Shown: piece by piece, positions 22,947-32,073 of the stretch
Numbering within the stretch: position 1 is the stretch's first letter
Layout: every line of letters begins with the position of its first letter
Assembly (NCBI GenBank): GCA_033182465.1
Contig: CP137325.1
Location: 2,108,001-2,172,000, forward strand
Length of the DNA: 64,000 nucleotides
Direction: 5' to 3'
From: Sanghuangporus weigelae
Taxonomy: Eukaryota; Basidiomycota; Agaricomycetes; Hymenochaetales; Hymenochaetaceae
The notes under the pieces: model-generated
Seen by the model: the letters and a program-made list of their open reading frames with translations, nothing else
The model's database searches: none
Told to the model about the DNA's origin: nothing
Program-made: the position numbers and the translations under genes

Positions 22947-22957
22947 GGCTCATAACC
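22947..22957 (-). promoter_or_regulatory. Primer-binding site, half-tRNA iMet type
   Basis: GGTTATGAGCC (element sense) starts right after the 5' LTR. It is the exact complement of GGCTCATAACC, the anticodon stem-loop of fungal initiator Met tRNA, not of a tRNA 3' end. Some copia elements prime from an internally cleaved tRNA half. The match covers 11 bases. Confidence 0.75.
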
Positions 22958-23505
22958 TTTTAGCGAGGAGACGAGCACGCAAAATAATACTAAAACAAAT
23001 GTATTCTCAGATGGATTGCGAGCGGCGCAATCGTCTGCGTAACATACCTAAAACAAATGTATTCTACCAGAGAACGTATGTAAATAAAGTACAGAACAAA
23101 AGTGAAAAAGGTTCGAAGCTCACCTCAGATGGATTGCGAGCGGCGCAATCGTCTGAGGTGTTGCTGAGTGAAATACAACAGTTTTATACTACAGTAAAAT
23201 GGGGTTTTCATGGGAATGAATGGTTTCGAACACCAAGCATAAAAGAGACACATGAATGAATACAAAACGAAACTGGGGGTAACAAACTCCCCAAGAAATG
23301 ATCACAAAGAAAGGGTAAACATAGAAGCAACAAAGATAAACTCGGGCGAGGCATTCGGCCACGAGCGGTGTCCAATACAGAAAGAGAATGCCTCGTGCCC
23401 TCGCAACAAAGGCGGTGAGTCCGTAACCTCGGTGGTTCCTGCCGATCCAAGGTAAATCATATCCCGGGCATCCCCCAGGATACTTCGCCGGATTGTACTC
23501 CAACA
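22958..23505 (-). repeat. 5' LTR (548 bp)
   Basis: The second LTR copy, offset exactly 5,232 bases from the first. It would carry the element promoter. No TATA-like box was assigned with confidence. Confidence 0.9.
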
Positions 23506-23510
23506 AGCTC
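23506..23510. other. Target-site duplication, right
   Basis: agctc, matching 17721-17725. Confidence 0.75.
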
Positions 23511-23599
23511 TTCTCGGTAAACGTCTTTTGAACTGAAGGAGCACAACGGTTGTGGGAGATTCAGAGTTTACCATAACATAAGAGTCTGCATAGACTCCT

Positions 23600-24200
23600 A
23601 ACTTGCACAGATCTAGTCATTGCGAGCGAGCGAACTTCTCATTATGTTGTTCAATGACTTGTTATACAAAGAGGACAATATAGCCATTAGCCATGCACTT
23701 CGTGTTCTATATGCTCCCCAAAGCTCCAGTCAGAAAATGTCCTCCAGCGTCCCTCCATCTCCTCCATATATCCATGTCCTTCGAGCAAATCAAGTATTTT
23801 CCTGATATCGGCGTCATTTGGATCGAACGGAATCGGTTCGAACTTGTCGATCGTCTCTTCGTCTGAAAGGGGCTTGTAGAAGACACCAAGAAAATATCCT
23901 CTGTAGAATCCATCTCTTTTGATGGCTCCAGGGACATCGACGCCCTTCGGAATGACGATGCCTTGAAGGAAGCCAATGCAATTTTCCTCAATCAAATCAA
24001 TAAGAGCCGATATGCCGTTCATCTCATTCATCTTGGATTTATCCTTTTTCTCGTCGAACTTATAGAATTTGGTCCCAAGTTTGACGAGCTGCTCGTTCGT
24101 AAATGTAAAGCCACCCGCTTTAAAGCTGGACATCTGAAAGCAACAAATGAATGTCATAAGAGATCATAATAGTGAAGGTACTTGCCTCAAGAAAGCTGTC
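23600..24200. repeat. Segmental duplicate, left copy
   Basis: Nearly identical to 28144-28744 at a constant offset of 4,544 bases. It covers the whole small-family copy 4, its leader intron and about 90 bases downstream. Differences are scattered single bases, about ten in the coding part, which suggests a recent duplication or gene conversion. Confidence 0.8.
23687..24133 (-). CDS. Small unrecognised family protein, copy 4
   Basis: A 148-residue frame beginning MSSFKAGGFTFTNEQL and ending EHIEHEVHG. The ATG follows a TTTCAG acceptor, and the intron's donor is at the GTACCT just upstream. The exon before the intron is out of frame here because of a 2-base difference from copy 7. It also contains an 18-base tandem repeat of the gatggaagatgggaa type (24217-24250). 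Translation from the ATG is therefore the best reading. An acidic middle (DLIEEN) is followed by the family block GIVIPKGVDVPGAIKRDGFY. The product looks soluble and globular. Function unknown. Confidence 0.65.
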   Translation of the reverse strand: MSSFKAGGFTFTNEQLVKLGTKFYKFDEKKDKSKMNEMNGISALIDLIEENCIGFLQGIVIPKGVDVPGAIKRDGFYRGYFLGVFYKPLSDEETIDKFEPIPFDPNDADIRKILDLLEGHGYMEEMEGRWRTFSDWSFGEHIEHEVHG

Positions 24201-24704
24201 GCGAATACCTATCAAGATGGAAGATGGGAAGATGGAAGATGGGAAAGAAACCGTCCTCAGCACGCCGGATATATACGCTGAGCTTGAAACGGTCACGTGA
24301 AGCATTACATAAATTGCGAGAACACCGAGCCCCTAATATCTACGTACATTTTCCTTCGGCACTTGAAGAGTACAGGGTTAATTTCGAAATGACAGTCTTT
24401 ATCATAAAATGAGACAATAATACTATGGGCCATCACAATCTAGCAGCGTCCCTACAGCGTTCTGTTGCAATTTCAATTACCAATTTCAATTTCAATTACT
24501 TAGATCACAGTTAATGGTGTTTTATGTGGCACTCCTGCGAGCTCAGTGCCACGTATTTCTGACGCCACTTATCTACATAATGGACAGAACAAGAGCATTT
24601 CATTCTTGTACGTCTATAAAAGGCCAACTTTTCTCAGTATTAGCAACCCGTCCCTTCATCCAGGTCGAGTTTTATACAGCTCTGACAGCTATATCGTTCA
24701 ACCT
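24134..24704. other. Leader intron and intergenic stretch
   Basis: Holds the leader intron (about 24134-24181) of copy 4, an upstream exon remnant, and a short AATTTCAATT repeat near 24470-24500. No gene was seen. Confidence 0.4.
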
Positions 24705-25528
24705 ATGGCAGAAGCCCGAGTCTATCCTCCTTACACACCTCTGCTTGAAAACGAGGTAGCACCACTTCCAAATGAAGTAAGAATCATTAGTGCTTGTGAT
24801 CTCATGATGAAGAAATAACCTTCTGAATAATAACATAGGGATTCAGTCCTGATATTACGTGGCTTCAGACTCGCCTCTCCAACCAAGTTAACAGGGCCTT
24901 ACGTGCATCTGCACCGTTGGAATACTCACTCTATGGTGTCATCAATGGACTACTCTCTGTACATTTTCCGCTGAACAGAAGGTTCATGATCAAACCTCAG
25001 GCCGCTCTCCGTGCAACTGATTATGGGCCGCAAAGACTACCAGTAGCTGGAGCATTCTCTCAGGCGCCTCAACAGCCGAACACATCCGGCGGAGCTTCAA
25101 GTAATCAAGTACCCATCCTTGCAGACTTTGTCGTTGCGAAGGTGCACGAGACTTTGAACCACGATATTATTGTTTGCATAGTCGAGGTGAAGAGAGACGA
25201 GGTGAACAAGGAGCAAGCAGTGGCTCAGCTAATGAGTTATCTTAAGCGTGCAGCTCTAGAATACTGGAAGCTCCAGATCCTACACGGCTTTCTGGTTTGT
25301 GGAAGCGAATGGACGGCTTTCAGGCTCCGTATTAACACAAACCCACCACAAAACCCAAATATTGAGGAGATTGGCGTTGGAGATCCCGAATTCGAACAGG
25401 GTGCGACTAATGAGGAAGGATTCAAACGAGCTTTGCGCAGAGTTTCTCATGCGTGCTGGAGAACTCCAACTGTGGATTCGGCGACAGGGATTGCCACGTT
25501 CCCACAAGCAGACAATAATAGTGACTGA
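24705..25528 (+). CDS. Hypothetical protein with PD-(D/E)XK-like motif
   Basis: Two exons, 24705-24776 and 24839-25528, join across a 62 bp GTAAGA/TAG intron to give 253 residues. A candidate nuclease-fold core is visible. PILADFVV carries Asp 120, and IIVCIVEVKRD carries Glu 140 and Lys 142, the spacing of a PD-(D/E)XK site. It is followed by a helix (AVAQLMSYLKRAALEYWKLQ) with the Gln often seen after that motif. Similar-looking proteins occur in mushroom genomes, where the role is unknown. The assignment rests on motif spacing only. The gene sits between small-family copies 4 and 5, in the opposite orientation to both. Confidence 0.6.
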
Positions 25529-26579
25529 TGGATATAGAAAGAGAGGGCAGAATGCTGTTACTAAGAATCCTTATGAAACTGTGTTTCCGTAGCCAATACT
25601 CGTGGAATTCATAGCTTACTCTCGAATCAATCACGTAAGGTTCGGATTTTTGTACAGTGAATTATGAGTGAATCATTGCGATCATGTTGCCGATAACGGG
25701 GCGGAGGTCGATATGGAAGGTCTTCGGATCACCTTATACGAGGATCACGTTTGCACTGATCCAGCGTGATGACTCCCCATATGCCAGCTACACTTATAGG
25801 ACTCTGACGGTTCTTTGCGTGATGTTGCAAATGGATGAACGAGAAGATTAGTTTCCGCAATGCCGCAGAGTCTGCGGCAGGAGTTAGGAGGCTGGCAAAT
25901 TGGCAATGGAACAGATGGTTGATTATGGATTTATTACGTCCTGTTGAATAGGATACTGGTTAGCGTTTCGATCTTGTTCTCTATTAACACCGAATACTGG
26001 GTCGAACGTTTATACACTCATCCATCCTAATGGTTGCACAGAGTGATCCACCAATGGATCACTATGCTTCAGTTGTTGCCATTGACCACTGTATTCTATT
26101 TGCAGAAGCCCCCATGTGAATCTGGCAAATTGTACTGCATCATTCATATCGACTAGAGAGTGAGTCCTGCTTTCATTGCTGTCAGAGATTGAAGCAAGAC
26201 TTACTGATGAAGAACGGGCTTTCATCATGTGGCATGTCGACCATGTTTGCTGTCTCATTGGTTAGATATGTGCACCAGACGATGCATTAGATGCCTTGTC
26301 CTAAAACGTCAGCTTAACAAGAAACCACAATGAAATAGTAAATCCATGCTTTCATGAGTCCTCAGAGTTCTCTTGATCGGTCCGCATTCTGGAGCATGTT
26401 TGATAAGAAATTATTCGATCCGAGAAGAAAGACATGATACACGTATCTGGGAGACATTTGGAGTTCGCCGTAACAATTGCACAAACCAATTTGCATCAAG
26501 CGGATCTCTACGAGCGAATTCCTGATAATATTGTTTGAATGTTTGGATAAATGGTTGCGTAAACAAGACAGCGAAGGCA
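25529..26579. other. Intergenic, nothing recognised
   Basis: Only short frames with no family resemblance. Sequence near 26440-26580 (ggagttcgccgtaa, gcgaac-ttcctgat) resembles 27308-27405, so it is part of the small-family repeat spacer. Confidence 0.4.
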
Positions 26580-27004
26580 TTAGCCATCGATCTCAGATTC
26601 TATATGCTCGGTAAAGCTCGACTTGGAAAAGGTCTTCCGTAGTTCTTGCATCTCCTCCCGCGTATATCAATATCCTTCGAACCAATCAAGTATCCTTTTT
26701 ATATCGGCGTCTTCTGGATCAAACGGAACCGGCTTGAAGTTTCGACCGTCTCTTCTTTGGAAAGAGGTTTGCACTTGAAAACAAGGAAATAGCCTCTAAG
26801 GAATCCATCCCTCTTGCGGACCCAGGAATGTCGACACCCTCGGAAAAACGATGCCTCGAAGGGAGACAAGATAGTTTTATATGGACAGGGTATTAAGAAT
26901 ATAGACACAAGTGAACTCACTCATCTCACGAGTCCTGTCTTGCTATCAAACTCAACGATCTGGGCGTGCGAGAATGTAACATCACATGAATTAAACCTTT
27001 ACAT
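26580..27004 (-). pseudogene. Small-family copy 5, decayed
   Basis: The start region reads ATG TAA directly after a CAG acceptor. The following text still resembles copy 2 (FNSCDVTFSHAQI). Single-base losses around 26745 and 26820 break the central KRDGFLRGYFLVF block. The C-terminal end (WS/T-FTEHIE-type text) is recognisable near 26600-26640. Not expected to make a full product. Confidence 0.6.
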
Positions 27005-27437
27005 CTGAAGGCTATCTATAAGGATTCCACGGATTCGCAATAGCAGGAACACCCGTACCTCGGGATCTTGAGACCACCTTATGAAGATGATTCTGAGTCG
27101 ATCCAGAGTGTCAGTGCTGCCACGAAGTTGTGAGAAGATACTATATTGCTTTTGAGCGTTAAAAAACTGATTTCTGGCCTTTGAAATGCAAATATATGAC
27201 TCACTCTTTTCTCGAGTCTTTCTGAGTCTTCTGAGTCCACATCCCCAATTATGTGCGGTGAGAAACCGTATCAATCTGAGGGAACAACTGTGGCAAAGAT
27301 TTGACTGGACTTCCATAATCGATCTTTGGAATTCGCCGTAATAATTGTGCAAGCCTATTTACGCAGAGCCGATCTTTGCGAGCGAACTTCCTGATTGCGT
27401 TGTTGAAATGACTTGTTACACAGGACGGTAAAAACAT
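27005..27437. other. Spacer between small-family copies 5 and 6
   Basis: Contains repeat-unit spacer text shared with 26440-26580 and 23600-23660 (cgagcgaacttc, ttgttcaatgacttgtta-type). No gene was found. Confidence 0.35.
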
Positions 27438-27877
27438 CAGCCGTCGGCTCCAGATTATAGATGTTCGGTGAGGCTCGACTCGGAAAACGTCTTCCAGAGT
27501 TACTGCATCTCCTCCTGCGTAGATCGATATCCCTCGAAGCAATCAAAAGCATCCTTTTTGTATCGGCGTCATCATGGATCAAACAGAATCGACTTGAAGG
27601 TTTCGACTATCTCCTCTCTGGAAAGAGATTCGCGCTTGAAACAAGAAAATAGCCTCTTGAGAATCCATCACTCTTCTGGACTCCAGAGACGCCAATGCCA
27701 TTCGTAATAGCGATGCCGTCAAAGGGAGACAGAATGATTCTCTACGGTCAGTGCATTAAGAGCGTAGACGCCGGAAAGCTCGCTCATCTCACGAGTTCTG
27801 TCTTTATAGACTTCATTACCAAACCCAATGATCTGGTAGTGAGTGAATGTAAGACTGCATGATTTGGACCTGAACAC
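27438..27877 (-). pseudogene. Small-family copy 6, decayed
   Basis: The conserved ATG position after the CAG acceptor is GTG here. The frame continues as FRSKSCSLTFTHYQI to about 27719 and then breaks. Further matches (central block near 27640-27700, C-terminal part near 27450-27530) are in shifted frames. Most similar to copies 2 and 5. Confidence 0.55.
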
Positions 27878-28143
27878 CTGAAGGCTTTCTGTAAGAGTTC
27901 TGCGGAATCGCAATAGCAGGAACACCAGTGTACTTATCTCGAGATCTCCTTATGAAGATCGTCCAGACTTGATTTACTGTCGCTGGGGAAGTCATGGGAA
28001 GAAAAGACACCGCTTTCGTCACCAATTTTGCGATGCTATTCTGCATGGTCCATAAGGCTCCATCGAGAAATATCTTCCAATCTGGAGGAGCAAGACGTTC
28101 GTGAGAGATCCTGAGCTTACCGTAAGAGTCCGCGTAGACTTCT

Positions 28144-28744
28144 AACTTGCACAGATTTAGTCATTGCGAGCGAGCGAACTTCTCATTATGTTGTTCAATG
28201 ACTTGTTATACAAAGAGGACAATATAGCCATTAGCCATGCACTTCGTGTTCTATATGCTCCCCAAAGCTCCAGTCAGAAAATGTCCTCCAGCGTCCCTCC
28301 ATCTCCTCCATATATCCATGTCCTTCGAGCAAATCAAGTATTTTCCTGATATCGGCGTCATTTGGATCGAACGAAATCGGTTCGAACTTGTCGATCGTCT
28401 CTTCATCTGAAAGGGGCTTGTAGAAGACACCAAGAAAATATCCTCTGTAGAATCCATCTCTTTTGATGGCTCCAGGGACGTCGACGCCCTTCGGAATGAC
28501 GATGCCTTGAAGGAAGCCAACACGATTTTCCTCAATCAAATCAATAAGAGCCGATATGCCGTTCATCTCATTCATCTTGGATTTATCCCTTTTCTCGTCG
28601 AACTTATAGAATTCGGTCCCAAATTTGACGAGCTGCTCGTTCGTAAATGTAAAGCCACCCGCTTTAAAGTTGGACATCTGAAAGCAACAAATGAATGTCA
28701 TAAGAGATCATAATAGTGAAGGTACTTGCCTCAAGAAAGCTGTC
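28144..28744. repeat. Segmental duplicate, right copy
   Basis: Partner of 23600-24200. Weaker resemblance continues upstream to about 28080 (tctggaggagcaagacg) against 23535 (ctgaaggagcacaacgg). Confidence 0.8.
28231..28677 (-). CDS. Small unrecognised family protein, copy 7
   Basis: A 148-residue frame, MSNFKAGGFTFTNEQL to EHIEHEVHG, almost identical to copy 4. It follows a 48 bp intron (28678-28725, GTACCT...CAG). In this copy the upstream exon happens to be open (from an ATG at 29049, ending HLDKYLTAFLRQ) and would join in phase. A longer 256-residue form is therefore possible. The broken upstream frames in copies 2 and 4 argue for the shorter form. Function unknown. Confidence 0.65.
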   Translation of the reverse strand: MSNFKAGGFTFTNEQLVKFGTEFYKFDEKRDKSKMNEMNGISALIDLIEENRVGFLQGIVIPKGVDVPGAIKRDGFYRGYFLGVFYKPLSDEETIDKFEPISFDPNDADIRKILDLLEGHGYMEEMEGRWRTFSDWSFGEHIEHEVHG

Positions 28745-29501
28745 AAATACTTATCAAGATGGAAGATGGGGTCGTCTGGATAACTCAAATGGTCACGTGA
28801 AGACCTATGTAAATCCCGTGAACGAGCCTCGTATGAATTTTCTTTTCTTTCGGCCATCCTATTGATACTTGAAAAGCACAAAATATATGACTCCATCATG
28901 GATGTTTGCGTGAAGCGTGAAAGTTTATGGACGTGACGTATGTGACTGTAACTACTTGCTGTGACTGTAGCTGTGACTAGTGTCGAAACACGTGGCCTGG
29001 GCCCTGAATGGCTCGTCTCATCGTCGCGTCCGAGCGCCTCCTTGTTCAAACCACCATCTCATCAGACGCTTGCCAGTTTCACCACGTCGACCTCATCGTG
29101 AAGAATATCAAAAGAGTGCTTTTAGCATACTTCAAACTTGAACTGAACTTTTCGGAAAGTTCGATAATAGAGAATATTAATCTGCAGGCCTGAACATCGT
29201 CACAACACGAGTCGTGCAGGCGCGTGTTCGTTTTCGACCAACAGACAGATTTCGAGACGACAGAGTCCAGATATATAGAGACGAAGGGCTTACGGAAACT
29301 GGTCAGTTGAGTTCGGTGTGCATAAGGGACACCAGACGCTGGCATAGCTTCCCTACACGCCTTTTAATTCATACATGCTCGCTCCCTAAAAGTAAGCACA
29401 GCTCTATTGATCCCTTTCCAAATCTCACAGATGCTATCGATATGAAGTTCCCCTGCTGGACTAGCGACGCACTTCGCTCTCGCTTGTCTTTAGCTCTCAT
29501 C
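28745..29501. other. Upstream region shared by copy 7 and the F-box gene
   Basis: Divergent intergenic space between copy 7 (minus) and the F-box gene (plus). Contains a gtgactgtaactactt-gctgtgactgtagctgtgact short repeat at 28942-28979. No separate gene was called. Confidence 0.35.
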
Positions 29502-31160
29502 ATGGCTGGCCCGACTGAAACTTGGGACTGGACGCCCTTCGAGGAGACTACGTTGGTCTCACCGACGGATGAAGAGCAGGAAATTGCATTGGCGGCGGTG
29601 TACGTATATACATATTTGCTCTGAAAATCTGAGGATCCTGATCTGACCATCACGTTCAGCGATCCCCGTCCGTTGCATGTAGAAGTCGTTCGGATTGATG
29701 AGGCCATCTCCAAATTGGAAGCGGAGCTTTCTTCACTCAGGCTTCAACGTCTCCAAGTTCTCGCTGAAAATGCGCTCATAAACGACGTTCCACCCGAGAT
29801 CCTAGCACGTGTCTTTGAGCTTGGTGTGCACGAGAATCAGAACCTCCTTCCAGTTATCTCTCTGGTCTCCAAACAGTGGAGGGAGCTCTCGTTAGCAACG
29901 CCAACGTTATGGAGTTACATCGTGTTAGACCACCAGTGGAATTATGGTCGCGGAGCGGAGTTACTGAGGAAGATTCACACGCATATGCAACGCGCGCAGG
30001 CAGCTCGAATTCATGTTGATCTCGACTTCCGGTACGCCGAGTCTTTAGCAGAGGCGAGATCGATCATGCAAGCTTTACATCCGCACCTCTCGCGTTGCTT
30101 CTCCTTTCGCGTATGCGTACCCGACTGGGACTGGATGGCTATCGTGGCGGAGAATTGCGGGAATATGCATGACAGCCTTGAGTCCATTGCTCTTCGCATC
30201 GATCCAGGAGATAGTGAGGACGCTGCACCTGTTCCCTTACTTACGGGGATATTTCCGAGACTATTTTCCGTGACTCTAGAACAGACACCTTTGGCATGCG
30301 TGTTCAGTAAAGCTCAAACGCCGGGGTTGCGGAATTTCCATCTTATACGTGATGTGCGATATCATGCAAATCAGCGCATTCGAATAGCGTTACGTGAATA
30401 CCTCGGCGCTCTCACGTCCGCTCCTGAACTTGAGGATGTCCGCTTGCAGTCCGCCATCTTCCACCTTGATGGTTCTGAGGGTGTTTTCCAACACGCACCC
30501 ATCCTAACATTAGTTCCGAATCTAACGGACCTTGCAATCTCGTTCCTCGACGCGACAAACGTTGGATTATTCCTTGACACAGTCTCACTGCCATCGCTGG
30601 TTAGGCTAGCCGTTCAGATGGATGCGGGACCAGAAGGTGACAACCTTGCATGGCTGGCGAACCTTTCCACTGCGGCAATGCAAGGGAGGTTACCTTCATT
30701 ACGACATCTCGAGTTACGGGCCTGTACAACTGAAGGACCGGCTCTCGCCCCACTAATCCGAGCTCTGCACGGGTTACCCCAACTCACCGCTCTCGGTTTG
30801 GCCGCACCTCCGTCGGGAATGGTCGGCGCGCGTCTATTCGAACTGCTCGCTTCAGGTCCCGCTTCTGAGTCTCCGGCTGCGGCGAACTCAAATGCCCGTA
30901 GTATATCCCATACAAGTTCTTGGTTGCTCCCGAACCTGCGTGTATTGAGCCTCAGTGGCTGCCGAGACGTCAGCGGCCACGAAATCTTGCGCGTAGTCCG
31001 TGCGCGGTTGGCACAGCCTACGTATGCTACCCCAGAACGCAGAGGTGCTGCGCGCATCAGCATGGTTCGGATCGTTCCTTGTTATCCGCTTGATCCCGAG
31101 GTCGTTGACAGTCTCAAGATGAACTGCGATGAGGTGCGAATCGTCAGTCCGAATCAATAA
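29502..31160 (+). CDS. F-box-like protein with N-terminal coil
   Basis: Two exons, 29502-29599 and 29660-31160, join across a 60 bp intron (GTACGT...CAG, phase 2) to give 532 residues. Residues ~40-66 form an amphipathic coil (EAISKLEAELSSLRLQRLQ). The F-box-like segment follows at ~73-120 (INDVPPEILARVFELG, then SLVSKQWRELSLATPTLWS). The remaining ~400 residues have leucine-rich repeat-like spacing with blocks such as LPNLRVLSLSGCRDV. This layout is very common in Agaricomycetes. By family knowledge the F-box would bind Skp1 in an SCF ubiquitin ligase. The target is unknown. No lesion was seen. Confidence 0.85.
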
Positions 31161-32073
31161 AGCCGATTTCCTCTTCAGTTCTCTTCCTGACTGGAGAAAA
31201 GATTGTTTTTGATGGTCTTTTCTTACTTTTCTCCACTTGGCTTTTGTATATCACTGCTTGCATCGTTCCTGTGTCTTCCAATCGCGTGTGCGACTTCCAT
31301 GCTCTGTGTTTGGACATTGTATACTACTGATCTATTGACACCCTCATGCATATATATCTTCTCGCGTTACCCCTACTGCTGCATCCATATTTCCAATGTT
31401 TAGAAATTCTTTGCCAAATAAGTACAAATAATACTCCCCTGAACGCAGTACGCGTTACGAATTGTGACAGACGCGACAGACGACTCGGCTGCTTAACTTT
31501 CTCGCCTTGCCAGTGACCATCGGGCATGTCACTGAGAACTTCTGTTCCTACAAAAATGACTTGCCGTAGATCAGTGGAGCTGGCTTCGTGTTAGACATGC
31601 GTATTCTCGAGGTCATCTGTGCACCAAACACATTGATACGGTCCGACAGAACTCACTGGCGATCTCGCTTCTACACCGACTAACGTCCGTTTCTGCACGT
31701 CGTAGGAGTTCCACCCAGAACGAACGAAAGTTGGGCAAAACGCTGCAGATTTCAAAGTATGAGCTGACTTGACCGCCATCATGTCACCATGACGAATCGG
31801 ATTTCGCCAGATAAATTGACTGCATTTTCGACGAGATTGTTTTATCGACCTCACCACGTGTATCGGACCCGAATCTTCTATTCTTCTTCCCATATGGTCC
31901 GGCAGCCCGGCATTGAGGCACTTCGTCACGAGATCGTTCCGATGCCGCTTTACTTTCGACTTCGACGTTAGGGGTGCCGATTTTTGTAAGTTGCAAGAAC
32001 ATATAAATGCTGGCAGCCGGAGCAGATTGTCAGTGAGTCTTCCTTGCGGTCTCGCGTTGTAGAGTGCAAGAGA
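31161..32073. other. Intergenic
   Basis: 3' flank of the F-box gene and promoter side of the galactosidase gene. A 186-codon frame on the minus strand (31591-32151) overlaps the galactosidase signal-peptide exon and has no family resemblance, so it was not called. Confidence 0.4.

Larger units (their letters stand above)
17726..23505 (-). mobile_element. Full-length Ty1/copia LTR retrotransposon
   Basis: The 5,780 bp element lies on the minus strand. Order in its own sense: 5' LTR (23505-22958), primer-binding site directly abutting the LTR, one long gag-pol frame, purine tract, 3' LTR (18273-17726). The LTRs are the same length and I saw no difference between them, and agctc duplicates flank the element. 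This fits a young and possibly mobile insertion. The domain order (protease, integrase, reverse transcriptase, RNase H) assigns it to the copia superfamily. It sits inside a broken gene copy within the tandem array. Confidence 0.92.
17640..23590 (-). pseudogene. Small-family copy 3, decayed and split by the copia element
   Basis: The 3' end of a small-family gene is recognisable at about 17680-17725 (cagtaaagctc, compare the gtaaagctcc near 6550 and 12212). Its continuation resumes at 23511 (ttctcggtaaacgtctttt). Removing the element and one target duplicate restores the alignment to copies 1 and 2. The copy was already degenerate in frame before insertion as far as can be read. It dates the insertion as later than the family's amplification. 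Confidence 0.5.
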
